Made by a program: the position numbers and the translations under genes. From positions 13,330,074-13,394,073 of the forward strand of contig CM073893.1 in the NCBI GenBank assembly GCA_037176705.1: a stretch of 64,000 nt of DNA. Direction: 5' to 3'. Positions 34,438 through 45,818 of this stretch are shown here, piece after piece (the first letter of the stretch is position 1; each line of letters begins with the position of its first letter). The notes below the pieces were generated by a model. The model worked only from the letters and a program-made list of their open reading frames with translations, searched no databases and was not told the origin of the DNA. The DNA comes from Molossus alvarezi. Lineage: Eukaryota; Chordata; Mammalia; Chiroptera; Molossidae.

Positions 34438-35221
34438 CACAGATGCAGTGAAACAATGAAGGTATTTGGCTCTTCTAATTTATTTTTTAAAATGGCTTCA
34501 AGTTTAGCCAATTCCTTCCATAAAGAAAGAAAAAAAGAAAACTTCACTGGTTAATCAATAATAAAAAATTGGGTCCAGTTTCAAAGTCACCTAGAGCTTG
34601 CCAATGGCACGTTGGGGATCCTAAATGAAGAATGATCTATCTACATGCCTTAGTTCCCTCTTTCTTTTTTTTTTTTTTTTTTTCCGGCAGGGATATGGAA
34701 AAATTGTGCATAGCCTGAATTGATATTTACCTTCATTTTATTTGTAAATCTGAATCAGCAATATGCCTTTTTTGACATAGATTCTGCTAAACCCACTGGG
34801 AGATGGGGTGAACAGTGTCCAGGTTTACCCAGAACTCTGGGAAACCCCTCAGTCCTGGACAGACTGGGATGGTTGTTCACCCTCAGGAAGAACAAATTCC
34901 CAAATACAGGTAGCCATAGTCCAACTGAAGAGATCCTGGGATAGGAGGGGCTATTTGTCTATAGGTCAAAATAGGTACCTGTGCAATCACTGACTTAGCC
35001 AGCTATGTCTCCTTTCTTTACACATGATATTTGGGCCTGTGATAGAAAAAGATAAAAAAGAGCAATCTTTTTCTTCCCACATATATTCTCAGGGCCAATG
35101 CCTCTTTTCTATGGCCAAATCTGTTACCAATAGGCACACACAGTGAATCAAGTTCTTGGTAAATGACAAATTCATCCACCTGTAGACAGTGAGATGGACA
35201 TTTCCAAGAGGCTTGAAGATG
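34438..35221. other. Unassigned sequence
   Basis: Includes a T run at about 34666-34684. Otherwise nothing recognised. Confidence 0.4.
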
Positions 35222-35398
35222 GTTCCTTCAGTCCAGTGAGAAAAGGATCATCTGGGAACTTGTTAAACATGCAAATCATCAGCCCCACCCAAGTCAGCCT
35301 GAATCAGAAATTGGAGAGGGGCCCAGCAAGCTTTGTTGTAATAACTCCTCCAGGTAACTCTGATGCGAACTCAAGTCTGAAAACTACCACTACCCATC
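35222..35398 (-). mobile_element. MER5A-type hAT-Charlie MITE
   Basis: TCATCTGGGAACTTGTTAAA, ATGCAAATCATCAGCCCCAC, CTGAATCAGAAATTGGAGAG, and a CTCCAGGTAACTCTGATGCG to TCTGAAAACTAC end match MER5A-type non-autonomous hAT order. Strand choice is uncertain because the ends are palindromic. Confidence 0.75.
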
Positions 35399-36857
35399 TC
35401 AAAAGATAAGATAGAATCAGTGTATACCTGATGTACCTATCACAGGTGAAAGAGTGTAGTACATGAGTTTAAAGAATTTTTATTAAAAATAGAAAAAAGG
35501 CTAAGCATCTGAAAAAATTTGATCAGATGTCACCTTCTCCCCTCCTCTCTCCCTGTTCACACCCCTATCCTCATAAACCCACCCTTTTCTCCCCTCTAGA
35601 AGCAGGAGAATCTGATCCTAGGCAAAGGACAAGTCCCTTCAATGCGACCCAATTAGGTCAGCGACATCTCTCCTCAAGGCCTGTTGGTCTCTGCCCTCCT
35701 GGATAAACCCCATTCAGGGTTGCCTAGCAGCCTGGCTCTCTGGCCTTTAGAAATGATGATAGATTCACTTAGAATAAGGGGCTACTGAGCTCAGGTGCTA
35801 CAGAAATGGCAGGTGGTTGGAGCTGACTTGACAGCAATTAAATGTACAAATCTTTGATTAGGCTCCAGGGAATGGAGTCATTAGCAACCTAGAATGGACC
35901 AGCTTGCTTTCTGCCGCCTCATTAGCTGCTCCACCAATGTCACTTAAAAAGCCAAGAGGAGGGGGGAAAAACCTCTCCAACACGGGATTAGGAAAGCTGA
36001 GTGACAAAGCAGGGTTGAAGGGGAAGAAGCCAGTGTAAGCATTTCTAGTTGAATAAACAGGTCCCCTGCTTTCTTGCAGTGTGGTTGCTGACATGAACGT
36101 GCATGTTTGCTGGACTGTGAAACAGCCCCATACCTACCTGATTAATCTGCTCCTAAAGGCCCTTTTCTCAAATATGCTTTTAAAAAATCCTCAGCTGATT
36201 CATTCTCACGAGCCAAAGCCTCTGTGTGGTGGGAGCCCTCCTCTGGGGTGCAAACTCCCGATGGACCAGACCTCATCCAGGGCTGAAGGGTTACTTAACC
36301 TTCCCCAGTGGTGGGTCTGGGGCCCACCAGCACCTTCTGGGGGCCACAGAATCCATCATATTCTCCTGTTGCAAGGTCCTGGCTCCCTCTGGGATCTGGG
36401 TTGATATCTACCTTATGAATTTCCTCTGTGTATTAAATAGCTAGAGACTGGTTAAAACCAACCATGAAAGTTAAATAATATTCCCAACTGGAAGCTTTAA
36501 AACAAAAGAGAAAAAGTCTGAGAACTTTAATGTAAAATCCTGTGTGACCATTGATTTGATATGCGCTTAATTCACTGCAAAATTTATTACTTTTATTGTT
36601 CTCAGTATGCCAATCACTAGATTAGTATTTACAAAGCACGCTCCACAAATGTGTATTGATTGCCTGTTATAAACCTCATATTTATTGCTGTGGGACAGCT
36701 ATGGGTGAGAGGTTAGTCTCTTTGACTTTAGAATTTTCTAGAAAGAAGCATAATGTACACTTTCCATCATTATTTATTTATGCATTAAACAGTAAATGCT
36801 TAGTTTAAGCACTGTTCTTGTAAAAAAAAAAAAAGTACAAAGGACAATAAAGTACAA
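35399..36857. other. Unassigned sequence
   Basis: Plus-strand frames near 36081-36444 (72 and 107 codons) overlap each other out of frame and show no domain. Nothing else recognised. An A run lies at about 36823-36834. Confidence 0.4.
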
Positions 36858-37215
36858 TACAATTGACCCTTCAACAGCACAGGTGTGAACTGCATGGGTC
36901 CACTTACATGTGACTTTTTTTTTCAATAAATATATTAGTAAAAATTTTGGAGATTTTCTTACTATTGTGAAGCAGTTGTATCATATCAATTACACCTGGC
37001 TACCATAAAGCAATAATATTGCTGCTCCTTCATTATCTATGCATGAATTATTATACTTGTAAATAAATATGAATTTTTTCACATTATCTTTTCATCTTTG
37101 ATGTCTAGGGTTAATAATATGTATAACTCCTACAATGTTTTGTATCATATAAGACAATATTGATGTAGGTACTGACAGATGATCCATCTTGTAAATATAC
37201 CATGTAAAGTGTACA
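36858..37215 (+). mobile_element. Tigger/MER2-like mariner fragment
   Basis: CAATTGACCCTTCAACAGCA, GTGAACTGCATGGGTCCACT and TTTTTTTTTCAATAAATATA match the end of a TcMar-Tigger element (MER2 group) in order. The remainder to about 37215 is AT-rich and only plausibly part of it. No opposite end was found, so it is truncated. Confidence 0.6.
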
Positions 37216-37224
37216 CTATTGATA

Positions 37225-38643
37225 AATACAGTAAGTACTGCCAATGTATTATCTCTGGCTTGTGATAAAACAACAGACATAACAAGAACTGCCCAGCTGG
37301 CCATTTTTGTTCATGGGATAATTGCAGAGTTTAACACGCGAGAGGAACTGTTGTCACTGGAAGCCACGCATGGCACTACGAGAGGTGAGGACTTGTTTGA
37401 GAGACTTGTTTTATCAATAAAAAAACTTGAGTTAAGATTTGAAAAGATAAGTAGCCTTGTTACAGATGGAACTCCAGCCATGTTGGCTCACAAAAAGGGT
37501 TAATTGCATTTGTCAAGAAAGAAATGAATCGTCTCAGTCTTGATCCAAGTGATTTAATTATATGTCACTGCATCATACACCAAAAAAGTCTTTACAGTTG
37601 TTGTGGCTTAACAATGTGATGTCAACAGTAGTGTTATGCATAAATTTTGTCAAAAGCAGAAGGTTTAACAGCCGCCAGTTTTAGGAGTTACTGAATGATC
37701 TTGACTCTGAGCATGGTGATCTTGTTTATCACTGTGAAGTACGGTGACTGAGTCACGGAAACATGGCTCATGAGGTTTTGGAATTGCAGGATGAAGTCAA
37801 GCAGTTCTTGGAGATGAAGGGAAAACCTGTCAGGGAACTCAATGACAGCAAGTGGCTGTGTGATTTAGCGTTCTCATTGGACATTACCAAGTACCTCTCA
37901 GAGCTGAACATCAAGCTGCAGGCCCCAACTAGCTTCTAAGCTCCCCGCTTTCAAATGTGAAATCATTTGAAGCTAAATTAAGGCTGTGGAAAATGCAATT
38001 AGAAAGGAATAACATGGTGCATTTCCCCACCCTGGAAGGACAAAAGCCTTTAATGACACTTGAATGTGCTGGTGAATGTGCGAAACTAATTGAAGCATTG
38101 AATGAAAGATTTAAAGCTATGAAAATAAACAAATGGAATTGAACATCTTTACTACATCATTCAATGTGGAACCAGGTGATGTGCTTGATAATCTACAACA
38201 CGGAATCATTCAGCTGCAAAGCAACGATGAGCTGAAAGCTAGGTACAACCACCTCCCACTGCTTGAGTTCTGTAAACATTCCATAAACAATGATGAATTT
38301 CCCACTCTGGGGAGACATGTGTTGAAATATGCATCTGTGTTCAGAACAACTTACTGCTGCGAGTAGTTCTTTTCAAAACTTACCCACGCAAAGAGTCGGC
38401 TGCACTCCAGACTCACCGATGCTAACCTGGAAAAGCAGTTGAGAGTAGCAACATCACCAACACCAGCTGACGTCACAGCCTCACCACAGAGGAGCAGTTC
38501 CAGCCATCACATTAGGGGTGAGTTCATTCAGGGTCTGACCAAATACAGCAGGCTAGTTTTTAAGTTGATAATTTTGTATGGCCTTTGAATGATGTTATAA
38601 ATATCCAAATGGACATTGGCAGAAAAAAGGTTTTCCACCCCTG
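37225..38643 (+). pseudogene. hAT (Charlie-group) transposase relic
   Basis: A broken cut-and-paste transposase. Readable parts in order are a catalytic-domain stretch ACDKTTDITRTAQLAIFVHG at about 37258, SLVTDGTPAM, then (after a 1-bp loss near 37501) the family mark CHCIIHQ, a middle segment at 37957-38142, and after another frameshift the C-terminal hAT dimerisation block FPTLGRHVLKYASVFRTTYC (38133-38366). The N-terminal zinc-finger half and the 5' end are missing. At the right, CAAATGG...AAGGTTTTCCACCCCTG (to 38643) looks like a hAT terminal inverted repeat. It resembles transposases that gave rise to GTF2IRD2- and ZBED-like host genes, but stops and shifts rule out function here. Confidence 0.85.
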
Positions 38644-38739
38644 CTCCAGAGCATTTAAGATCTCGCTTCCTGGCAATTATAATGAGTTTTGGCTCAAATA
38701 TATTTTTATAAAAGTTCTCTACAGGTTTGGATATTTCTT

Positions 38740-38796
38740 TCTTTATTTAATCCTTGCCTAATGACAAGTTTCCATTGATTTCCAGAGAGAAAGGGA

Positions 38797-38842
<46 letters not shown>

Positions 38843-38995
38843 TCAATGTGAGTGAGAAACTTTGATCGGCTGCCTTCCATACTCACCCTGTCTGTGGATT
38901 GAACCTGCAACCTGGGTATGTTCCCTGACCTGAATTGAAACCACCACCTTCTGGTGTATGATACAACTCCAACCAATTGAACCACACTGGCCAGG
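38740..38995 (-). mobile_element. Ves SINE, antisense, with expanded (AG)n
   Basis: GGTTTGGATATTTCTT at 38724-38739 and GGTTTGGACATTTCTT at 38996-39011 form the target-site duplication. The body ends in the complement of the Ves head, ACTGGCCAGG. The CT-rich zone has grown into a pure (AG)n run of about 38 bases at 38801-38838. Confidence 0.93.
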
Positions 38996-39011
38996 GGTTT
39001 GGACATTTCTT

Positions 39012-39443
39012 ACATCGATAGTTGTGACATAGTATTTGAAACAAAGCTATCAAATATTTTGGGAACCTTGAAAAGAGACATGACATTTAGATATGAGAGT
39101 GTTGGCAAGAGTAATTTTAGGAGGTGGTATCTAAGTGAAGCTTTTAAGAGCTGGTTAAAGTTTAGGATCCAGCCTTGTTAAAAGCAGTGAAGTCGGGAGG
39201 AGAAAAAGAAGGCAAGGATGGGATTACAGGAGGAAGAAGAGAGAAAACAAAGATAAATATGTTCCAAGGAGATGAGGTGAGGAGATAACATGGGAAGAAT
39301 TATTTGAGCCTAAGCATAGAGAGTGTTGAATGAGAATTTATTTAATTCTAGAAATCTATTGAAGGAAGGAAGGGAGTGAAACAAAAATTAGTTAGAAATA
39401 CCAACAAAATAAACAGAGAAGTACAATCAAATTAGGATAATGC
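39012..39443. other. Unassigned, possibly L2-like sequence
   Basis: A purine-rich stretch (AGGAGGTGGTATCTAAGTGA onward) faintly recalls the L2 3' region. Not enough to assign. Confidence 0.3.
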
Positions 39444-39454
39444 AAAAGTATACT

Positions 39455-39666
39455 TTGGCCCAGCTGGTGTGGCTCAGTTGGTTAAGCATTGTCCCATGCA
39501 CCAGTAGGTTGCTGGTTTGATTCCTGGTCAGGGCACATGCCCAGATTTCAGGCTAGATCCCCAGTAGGGGGCATGCAGGAGACAGCCAATTAATGTTTAT
39601 CTCTCATTAATGTTTCTCTCTCCCCCTCCCTTCCTCTCTCTGAAATCAATAAAAACATATTTTTTA
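39455..39666 (+). mobile_element. Ves SINE, classical subtype
   Basis: AAAAGTATACT at 39444-39454 and 39667-39677 is the target-site duplication. The element ends in TGAAATCAATAAAAACATAT, the classical Ves 3' end. The body blocks GGCACATGCCC and CCCCAGTAGGGGGC are well kept. Confidence 0.95.
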
Positions 39667-39677
39667 AAAAGTATACT

Positions 39678-41158
39678 CTGAAGCTAAGAAATGTAAGAGG
39701 TTGTATTTACTCTGTAAAGCTCAAAGAGGAATTGCTTTATACACTGTAATGTGCTGTACAAATAACATTTTTTTAAACAATATATTCATATGATCTTTAA
39801 TTCAATTATATTCTGTCCAAAGTTAAAATGATCCCCAAGCTATCTGCATGTCTCTGTGGTTATTTAATAGGCCATCAAGGAACTTTTTATCTTGAAGCAG
39901 TCAAGTATGAAAGGTCTTTCCAAAATACCTGTGACAGGAATGAATCAGAATGCACATTCTCAGAGAATCTGAGCATTCCGAGGAAATTGTAGTGATACAT
40001 GAGAGTGGCGTGGGTACTTTCTCTAGCTGGTCGACAGAGAGAGTGGTCCTGAACCAGGGATAGGAAAGAGTTATTGCTCTTGCTTGACACCAACAACAAC
40101 CAAAAAAGATGGTTCTTCTTATTATATTAAAGTAGCACCATAACCTCATTTACTACATTTTAATTTTCCCATCTAACCAAATGACTTATATGAGACCACC
40201 ACCCAGCCTGCTTCTTTAAAAAATAATCTATTTATCTCTTGTACTATTCTTATATTTTTTCGAATGGAGGGTGGTAAACTGGGTTCATTTTTTACCACAT
40301 GTTCCAGATGCTTCTTTGTTAAGTGATTTCCCAGTCTTTCTTCGGTCATTTCAACCTGGAGTTGGATGGCCTTTCCTTAACAGGTCTGGGTGAATGTTCC
40401 CTCCTTCCTTACTAAGAGTGTGTAAAGGCCATGCTAGCCTCCAGGTTGCTGGGTAAATGCCTGAGTGCTATGAGGGGGTCATCCAATGATTGTGGAATTT
40501 CCAAAACTTTAAGCTGATACATAACCCCAGGACAAGGGCAAGGGGACCTTTGAAGTTAAATGTATTATTTTTCGTGACTGTGAATTGGAGCAAAAATGAA
40601 AATGATTATAAGACATGCATGATTTTTCTCTGGAGTAATTTCTTTCCCTTGAGCTTCATTGGGATAAACAAGAAGACAGAATCATTGTCAACTTCCTGAA
40701 CTTGTTTTCAGGCAGGTTCCTTGAAACGACCATCTCACCAACACCTCCGGTTTCCTTGCATCCCTGGACTTTCACTATGCTGAAGTGGCAAAGTTCCAAC
40801 CCTGACTGAATACTGCAACCTGCAGTTCTTTTAGGAAACTCAACTCATTTAATGTTTCCCAGGAGTATCAGTGAGTGCAAATCCGTGGTCTTCTTCAACC
40901 AAGCTTCAGGATTGAAGCTGTCTTTGCTTGGCACCCTTTCAGGAGAACTCCACTTCTTCTGAACACTCCAGAAAGGTTTAACATTCTCTTGTACCCCTCA
41001 CATATGCTACATGACCTCTACTTCTACATCTTTTTAAACCCTGAGACTATTAGGTGCAAACTTTAAGGTTGTCCCGAGCTACAAAATCTTTCATCCACTT
41101 ACCTTCTTGTCTATAGTATCACAAAAGATGAAAAAGATGACACGTTGTGTTGTTGTTG
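39678..41158. other. Unassigned sequence
   Basis: Short frames of 63-82 codons on both strands, none with a motif. A GTTGTTGTT run lies near 41150. Nothing else recognised. Confidence 0.4.
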
Positions 41159-41173
41159 TTCCTATACTATTCT

Positions 41174-41358
41174 TTTAAAATATGTTTTTATTTATTTTAA
41201 AGACAGAGGAAGGGAGAGGGAGAGAGAGAAAGAATTGATCAGCTGCCTCCTGCATACCCCCTACTGGGGATCAAGCCTACAATCTAGGTATGTGCCCTGA
41301 GTAGGAATTGAACCAGCAACACTTTGGTGCACAGGACTGAGCTACACCAGCCAGGGAT
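41174..41358 (-). mobile_element. Ves SINE, classical subtype, antisense
   Basis: TTCCTATACTATTCT at 41159-41173 and TTCTTATACTATTCT at 41361-41375 flank it (one mismatch). The body reads GCTGCCTCCTGCATACCCCC, CTACTGGGGATCAAGCC and TATGTGCCCTGAGTAGG. The head is slightly shortened. Confidence 0.92.
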
Positions 41359-41449
41359 TTTTCTTATACTATTCTATACCAACCTCTTCCCTTGAGCTCT
41401 TGGTGTCATGTCTACCTACCTACTTTTGGACTTTGATCCATTAAATATC

Positions 41450-42090
41450 TTCTTTTTCTTGTCTTTACATTTTCTTCCTCTCCATAAGTTCTTTCCTTTT
41501 AGAAATAAACTTTCTCTAATTTCTCCCACCAGAAAAAAAAGAAATAAAGCCTCCTCTCTATTGTCCCTTTTCCTCTAGCTATTTTTTTTCTCTTCTTAAC
41601 AAAATATTTTAGTCAACATTCTCTGTCTCTATTTTCTCATCTCACTGTCCTTCCTCCCTTCCTTGTCATCCCCCTTGCAAAATCAGTTGACTCCTTTTCT
41701 GTCCTACCTTGGTGTACCTCCATATGGCATATAAGATGGATGATTTCTCCCTTCTTCACATTTTGTGGCTTTGCTTATATTCTCCCTTCTGCCTGGAATG
41801 TCCTCTCCCTCCCTTCCTTGCCTTTGCCTGCCACCTTCTGCTTGTCCTTAATTACTTGGCTTAGACAACAAAAGCTCTAGAAAATCTTCCCTGAACCCTG
41901 GAGCTAGATCAGGCGCCTGAGTCTGTACCCCCATCCCCAGTACATTCAGCAATCTCTGTACTTACACATTTTGCTGTAATTATATCTTAATTATGTGTCT
42001 CCCCATCAGACTGTATTTTATTCATCTTTGCACCTCCAGTGCCTTCTGTGGTGCCTGACATTTACCAGTTGTTCAGTACGTGTGAAAGGT
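41450..42090 (+). mobile_element. L2 LINE fragment
   Basis: Strong L2 3' order: CTGCCTGGAATGTCCTCTCC, AGAAAATCTTCCCTGAACCC, CATTTTGCTGTAATTATATC, TCCCCATCAGACTGTATT, GTGGTGCCTGACATTTACCA, GTTGTTCAGTACGTGTGAA. The part before about 41780 is pyrimidine-rich and less certain. Confidence 0.75.
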
Positions 42091-42846
42091 GTAAGGGAGG
42101 AAAGCCTGACCATCAACAATCTCTTCCTCATCTGAAAAATAAAGTGACATATTCAAGAGGCAAAAGAATTATGACTAATCATCTCAGAGAGCTGTGATTT
42201 GAAAGATTCTTCTCTGTAGCTAAGAGCATCATTGTGTTGAATCATGGTCGTGCACTATCAATGTACCTTCCTTGACCAACCTAAATTTCTGCCCTGCAAG
42301 TAAGTATTGAAAGACTGAGTCAAAGGTAGTAGAGAGTCACATGATCAGTGAGAAACTCAATATACTTGTATATCTTTACATAAAATTTATTATTTTGTAC
42401 TTCAATTAACTCCCCAGCCTTTATTCAAGGCCCTTTACATTGGTCTACCTTTCTAGCCCTTACATGTAGATAACACTTTCCAGGACTCCACCTTCCAGCG
42501 CTGGCACTGCCTCTAGCTGCCCCCCCCCCATGTGTTACCTGTGCCATCAGGCATTTCTTCCCCACTTCTGCAATTCTTGTCAAAGCTTCAAAAGCAGTTC
42601 AGATAGCACTTTATATTTACAGTCTTCTATCTTCCCCCAGACAGAAGTGACATTCTAATAGTTATTCTTTACATAAACCATTTGGAAAGTAATTCTACAC
42701 CAAAATTAATGCTATACTACCATGAAACATCCTTTTTTGTGGCCTGGACTTATCTTTAAAGCAATCATTTGTCATTAGGGTTTATGTATATCTGTGCCTT
42801 TTTTTTTTTCCCCAAGGAAAGTGTATGTTCTTTGAAAGTAAGAACC
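42091..42846. other. Unassigned sequence
   Basis: Contains a C10-type run near 42522-42531. No gene or repeat recognised. Confidence 0.4.
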
Positions 42847-42860
42847 TGTTCTATATTTTT

Positions 42861-43066
42861 TTTTTATTGATTTTTTTTTTAGAGAGAGGAAGAAGGAGAG
42901 ATATATAGAAACATCAATGAAAGAGAACACCAACTGGCTGCCTCCTGCATGCCTTCCACTGGGGATTGGGCCCACAACCTGGGCATGTGCCCTGACCAGA
43001 AAATGAACTGGTGATTTCTTAGTGCATGGGTTGATGCTCAACCACTGAGCCACACCAGCCAGGCTA
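42861..43066 (-). mobile_element. Ves SINE, classical subtype, antisense
   Basis: Exact duplication TGTTCTATATTTTT at 42847-42860 and 43067-43080. Body: CTGGCTGCCTCCTGCATGCC, ACTGGGGATTGGGCCCACAA, CATGTGCCCTGACCAG, GAGCCACACCAGCCAGG. Confidence 0.94.
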
Positions 43067-43080
43067 TGTTCTATATTTTT

Positions 43081-44055
43081 CTCACAGTGCTAGTGCTTTT
43101 TAGGGGACAAATGCTTTTCTTCTCTTTAACCCCCCGATTCTTCCCAACTTTTCCATTCCACCAATCTCTTCTTATTCCAAGCTCAAAGAGGGCACTTCTT
43201 TGAATTTCTGATCTTACCCTAGATACAGACGGTTACCAAATTCACCTGACCCTTTCTTAATACATCTGACTGATCTACTTCTCTATCTGTAGCTCTGCAG
43301 CCCTGGAGCATCCTTGTCAACATGAATCCAGTGTTACACAGACAGTATCAAACAGGAGCATCCTTCTCCTTTATATGTTTTAGTCCTCCCAAATTACCTG
43401 TGCTATGCCATGTGGCCACTGGCTCAGCAAATCCCCAGATGTCATGTTCCTGAGTACTCTTAGTAGCACTACAAGGTGGGGAGGTAACAGCCAACACATT
43501 TACAAAATACCCATGACTCTGAGACAATTGGAAAACCCCAAACAATGTAAGATGTAAATAGTACCTGCCTTTACTAAAACCTTACTGTAATATTTTATTT
43601 AAAATAAAATCACATGTAACAATGCAAACACTCTTACAAGGTGTGATGAAACCAGCTTACTCGTGGTTTAATTTCCCATTCAATATGCTGTTCTGTTTTA
43701 TGAGCCATATAACTTTGTGAAGCAAGTATGACAATGTACAAAGTCAAGCAGGAGGAAGGCACCTGTGAGTTGGTTTCAAAAGACTTTCATATGGGTGGGT
43801 CACTTATGTGGAGAAGTCAGGGGATGGGGGATTCAGGTAGAAGGGATATCTGGGGAAATCTTTGATAAGGAGCTGGTGACTGAAACTGGCATTTGAATAT
43901 AATCATTTGAAAACTCTGTCTGATACCTGAGAGATAAACAGCAGCAGTCATTTTCTGGCTAAAATTTTATATTATCTCATCATGGAATAAAATTGCAGGT
44001 ATCACACCCTTATACAATGTCAGCCCTCTACATAGGAAAATAATAATTGTGCTGA
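43081..44055. other. Unassigned sequence
   Basis: Nothing recognised. Confidence 0.4.
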
Positions 44056-44475
44056 GTGCTCCCTGGGTGCCGGGTGCTATTTGTGTTGAGAGCTGTATAA
44101 TGTTAACTCATTTAAATTTCTCCACAGCCCCCTGATATGATTATTGTCTGTTTTATACAAATAAGGGACTGAGGCTGAGAAGATTTGTGTTTCTAGCTGA
44201 AGGTCACACAGCAACAAGTAACAGCACCAGGATTTGGACCCTGGAAGCCTGATGGCAACCCCATGGCTTCCCTCTCTGGTACCAGACTACGTATAGGTTC
44301 TTCATAGGTTCTGAGAACTATCTTAAGAATCTTGTGTACCCCAACTCTTAAACCTCACAATAACCCTATGAAACAAGAATTAGCTTTGTCCCCAATATAC
44401 AGATAAGGAAACTGAAGCCCAGGTAGATCATGTGACTTGTCCAAGGTCACATGGCTGGAGAAGGGCAGGGCTCAG
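44056..44475 (+). mobile_element. Two MIR SINEs in tandem
   Basis: The first (44056-44245) has TTAACTCATTTAAATTTCTC, GGGACTGAGGCTGAGAAG, AAGGTCACACAGCAACAAGT. The second (44300-44475) has CCTCACAATAACCCTATGAA, GATAAGGAAACTGAAGCCCA, CTTGTCCAAGGTCACATGGC. Both follow MIR order in the same orientation. Confidence 0.8.
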
Positions 44476-45394
44476 ATGGGAAGCAGGCCCTCTGTTGAAT
44501 GACCCAACTCACCAGCCACAAAGGAAGGGCCACCTCTCAGGGCTACTGGAAAATAATGGGTATAAGGCATTTTCACAGATCTGAGCCAAGGGTGTGTCCC
44601 ACCCCACACACATGCCGTCATTCCCTTCTTAAGACGTCCACATCACCTTGGCTCTCTCTCACCCTCTTTTCTGGTGCAAAGCATCCTGGTACCCTGTCCT
44701 CCGGCTTAAGTACTGGAGACAAAGAAATGGCAGTACTCCGGCTTCCTGGGACCAGATTTTGTCTCCCACAACTTATGTAAGCTGGAATGTTGTCACGTGG
44801 CTCTGGTATGTGGTTTGGTTAGAAAAGGACACAGTAGGGCTAAAGTTCTCCCATGTCTTAATCCCTTTGTCTGCATGGGCTGAGCTGCTAGCCTTGCCTA
44901 TTTTAGTGCCCCTCCTCATCCTTCTCTGTTTGCTAAAGCCCACTCTTCTGGCTTCTTAACCCTGACTCTGTTTACTTGTCGGGCCCACTTGTTCTCAGTT
45001 AGCAACTTGGAATTGATTGGTGGCTTTACAAACAAGAAAGAGTCTCAATTCTATTTCAAAATTGGGGGTAGAGGGGTAGGCTGTTAAGGGAGAGGGTATA
45101 TGGGGGTTGTAGATGCTCCATTTCTGCAGATGGTCTAGGGAAGCTTCACTGGAAGGTAGCTGAGAGAGGGATGAACAAAGTTTGGCTTAGAAGCGCAAAG
45201 TCTGGTTCCCTGCTGTGGGGCCAAACATTGCAGAATTTCCAAATGATCATTCTAGATGGTTTACATTTCATGTAAAAAAAAAAAAAAAAAGAATAGGCCA
45301 ACGTAACATTGATAAACAGAAGATGGGGAACATGGTACTTTCAGATTATGCTGTTCAATATAAATGTAGTCAGGAAAAGGATTGAAGGAGTCAA
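44476..45394. other. Unassigned sequence
   Basis: Plus-strand frames of 93 and 103 codons (44499-44959) overlap out of frame and show no domain. An 18-base A run lies at about 45273-45290 with no identifiable retrocopy before it. Confidence 0.4.
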
Positions 45395-45655
45395 GTTCAG
45401 GGTGTCAAGTATAGCCTCTGGAGCCTGGTCACCTGGGCTCCTGCCCCAGCTCTACTACTAATCGTGAGCCATGTGGCCTTAGGCAAGAAATTAATATCTC
45501 TAGTCTCAGCACCCAACTCTGAAAAATGGGCCAATGGTATCTGTGCCCTCCCCACAGGGAGGCTGGGAGAATTTCATTAGTTATGAAAGCATCAAGCACA
45601 TGTCTGCTGTATAGTGAACTCTCAGTAAGGATTAGTGATCACTGTCACCAATGAA
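45395..45655 (+). mobile_element. MIR SINE, interrupted at its end by L1-C
   Basis: GAGCCTGGTCACCTGGGCTC, CATGTGGCCTTAGGCAAGAA, GAAAAATGGGCCAATGGTAT, and TGTATAGTGAACTCTCAGTA form nearly a full MIR. L1-C begins directly afterwards. Confidence 0.75.
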
Positions 45656-45770
45656 GAAGGCTGTCATTCAGAATAAAGAGTTTTGCAGACAAAAAAAAAA
45701 AAAAAAAAGGCTAAAGGAATTTATTACCACTAAACCAACATTGCAAGAACTGCTAAAGGGAATGTTATGA
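45656..45770 (+). pseudogene. L1-C ORF1 3' end
   Basis: Matches the last codons of L1-B ORF1 (region of SFKIEDQ...STKPALQEMLKG) with an 11-13 base deletion. The short lysine run has expanded into an 18-base A tract at about 45691-45708. Ends TGA at 45768-45770. Confidence 0.8.
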
Positions 45771-45818
45771 GAAGAAAATAGAGAAAAAGAGAGAGGAACA
45801 CAGACATAAAGAATAAAA

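Noticed and set aside
45273..45290. A18 run as the tail of a processed pseudogene
   Set aside because: No recognisable gene sequence precedes it and no flanking duplication was found.
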